In this document: one piece after another, positions 23,868 to 24,070 of the stretch | Layout: each line of letters starts with the position of its first letter | Position numbering within the stretch: the first letter of the stretch is position 1 | Source: Collinsella sp. | GTDB lineage: Bacteria; Actinomycetota; Coriobacteriia; Coriobacteriales; Coriobacteriaceae | DNA: 24,070 nt | Direction of reading: 5' to 3' | Assembly (NCBI GenBank): GCA_019425005.1 | Contig: JAHYYK010000037.1 | Location: forward strand, 1-24,070 | Program-made: the position numbers and the translations under genes | Notes under the pieces: model-generated | The model's input: the letters and a program-made list of their open reading frames with translations, nothing else | Database searches by the model: none | Told to the model about the DNA's origin: nothing

Positions 23868-24051
23868 GTTTGAAGTGGTGAGCTAACAGGCCGAACTTGG
23901 GGCCTATGTTGTCGCCCTTGAGGTCGGCGGTGTCCACTCGTAGGGCGTGCGTTACGCGATTGTTTCGAAACGGGCGGGAAACACAGCGGGCCGGCGATGC
24001 TCCTAGTATGCCTAGTCAACTGACTGTCTAAATATCTAGGGGAGGATCGCG
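23868..24051. other. Gene-free leader region before the last gene
   Basis: No coding frame is supported. AGTCAACTGACT (24014-24025) is a perfect 5-2-5 inverted repeat 26 bases upstream of the final start codon, next to repeated CCTAGT (near 24003 and 24011). This suggests an operator for the next gene. TTGTTTCGAAAC (near 23961) contains the self-complementary GTTTCGAAAC. No confident promoter could be placed. Confidence 0.4.
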
Positions 24052-24070
24052 ATGCAGGCAGATTCCGCTC
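24052..24070 (+). CDS. Start of an unidentified gene (cut by window end)
   Basis: ATG 24052 follows GGGGAGG (24039-24045) with six bases between, a strong ribosome binding site. Only six codons (MQADSA) lie in the window, so no family can be named. The palindrome at 24014-24025 lies just upstream and may regulate it. Confidence 0.6.

Overview
This window is about 24 kb of gene-dense, GC-rich DNA. It most likely comes from a gut actinobacterium of the Coriobacteriia, probably Collinsella or a close relative. That placement rests on remembered protein character (SecA, RF2, split transketolase, SmpB) and base composition; no database was searched.

Layout, left to right. (1) 1-3313: the 3' two thirds of secA, then prfB overlapping it by one base. 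(2) 3481-4371: a YitT/DUF2179 membrane protein behind a hairpin that touches its ribosome binding site. (3) 4579-6352: a transketolase made as separate N- and C-terminal subunits, then a clear terminator. (4) 6353-6797: a 445-nt gene-free stretch holding a very long near-perfect hairpin. (5) 6798-8925: ftsE and ftsX; FtsE carries about 175 extra disordered N-terminal residues. (6) 9061-11196: RNase R. (7) 11374-12665: a lone serine recombinase and a VanZ-like membrane protein. (8) 12870-17313: a MurNAc module of MurR/RpiR regulator, MurQ etherase, MurP-type PTS EIIBC and MupG (DUF871) 6-phospho-muramidase. It should import and split MurNAc or MurNAc-GlcNAc. (9) 17406-18248: an ArsC/Spx-like protein and a convergent unrecognised gene. 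(10) 18515-18682: tRNA-Gln(CTG) and tRNA-Glu(CTC) with a good promoter and terminator. (11) 18780-20157: a TPR-like protein overlapping smpB. (12) 20363-21099: a flavin reductase-like protein and a 47-residue rubredoxin-like protein, resembling the two halves of a high-molecular-weight rubredoxin. (13) 21408-23513, minus strand: gpmA and an Nramp metal transporter. (14) 24052-end: the first codons of another gene.

The housekeeping genes secA-prfB, ftsEX, rnr and smpB are neighbours in various Gram-positive genomes. Here other modules sit between them.

The least explained signals are these. Five copies of a 57-bp palindromic unit occur in the same orientation with an exact 80-bp period; they form two clusters bracketing gpmA-mntH. 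RF2 carries SPT instead of SPF at its stop-codon recognition tripeptide, in a window where TAG ends 13 of 22 complete genes and TGA only 3. There is also a 123-nt hairpin before ftsE, and several hairpins sit in leaders close to start codons.
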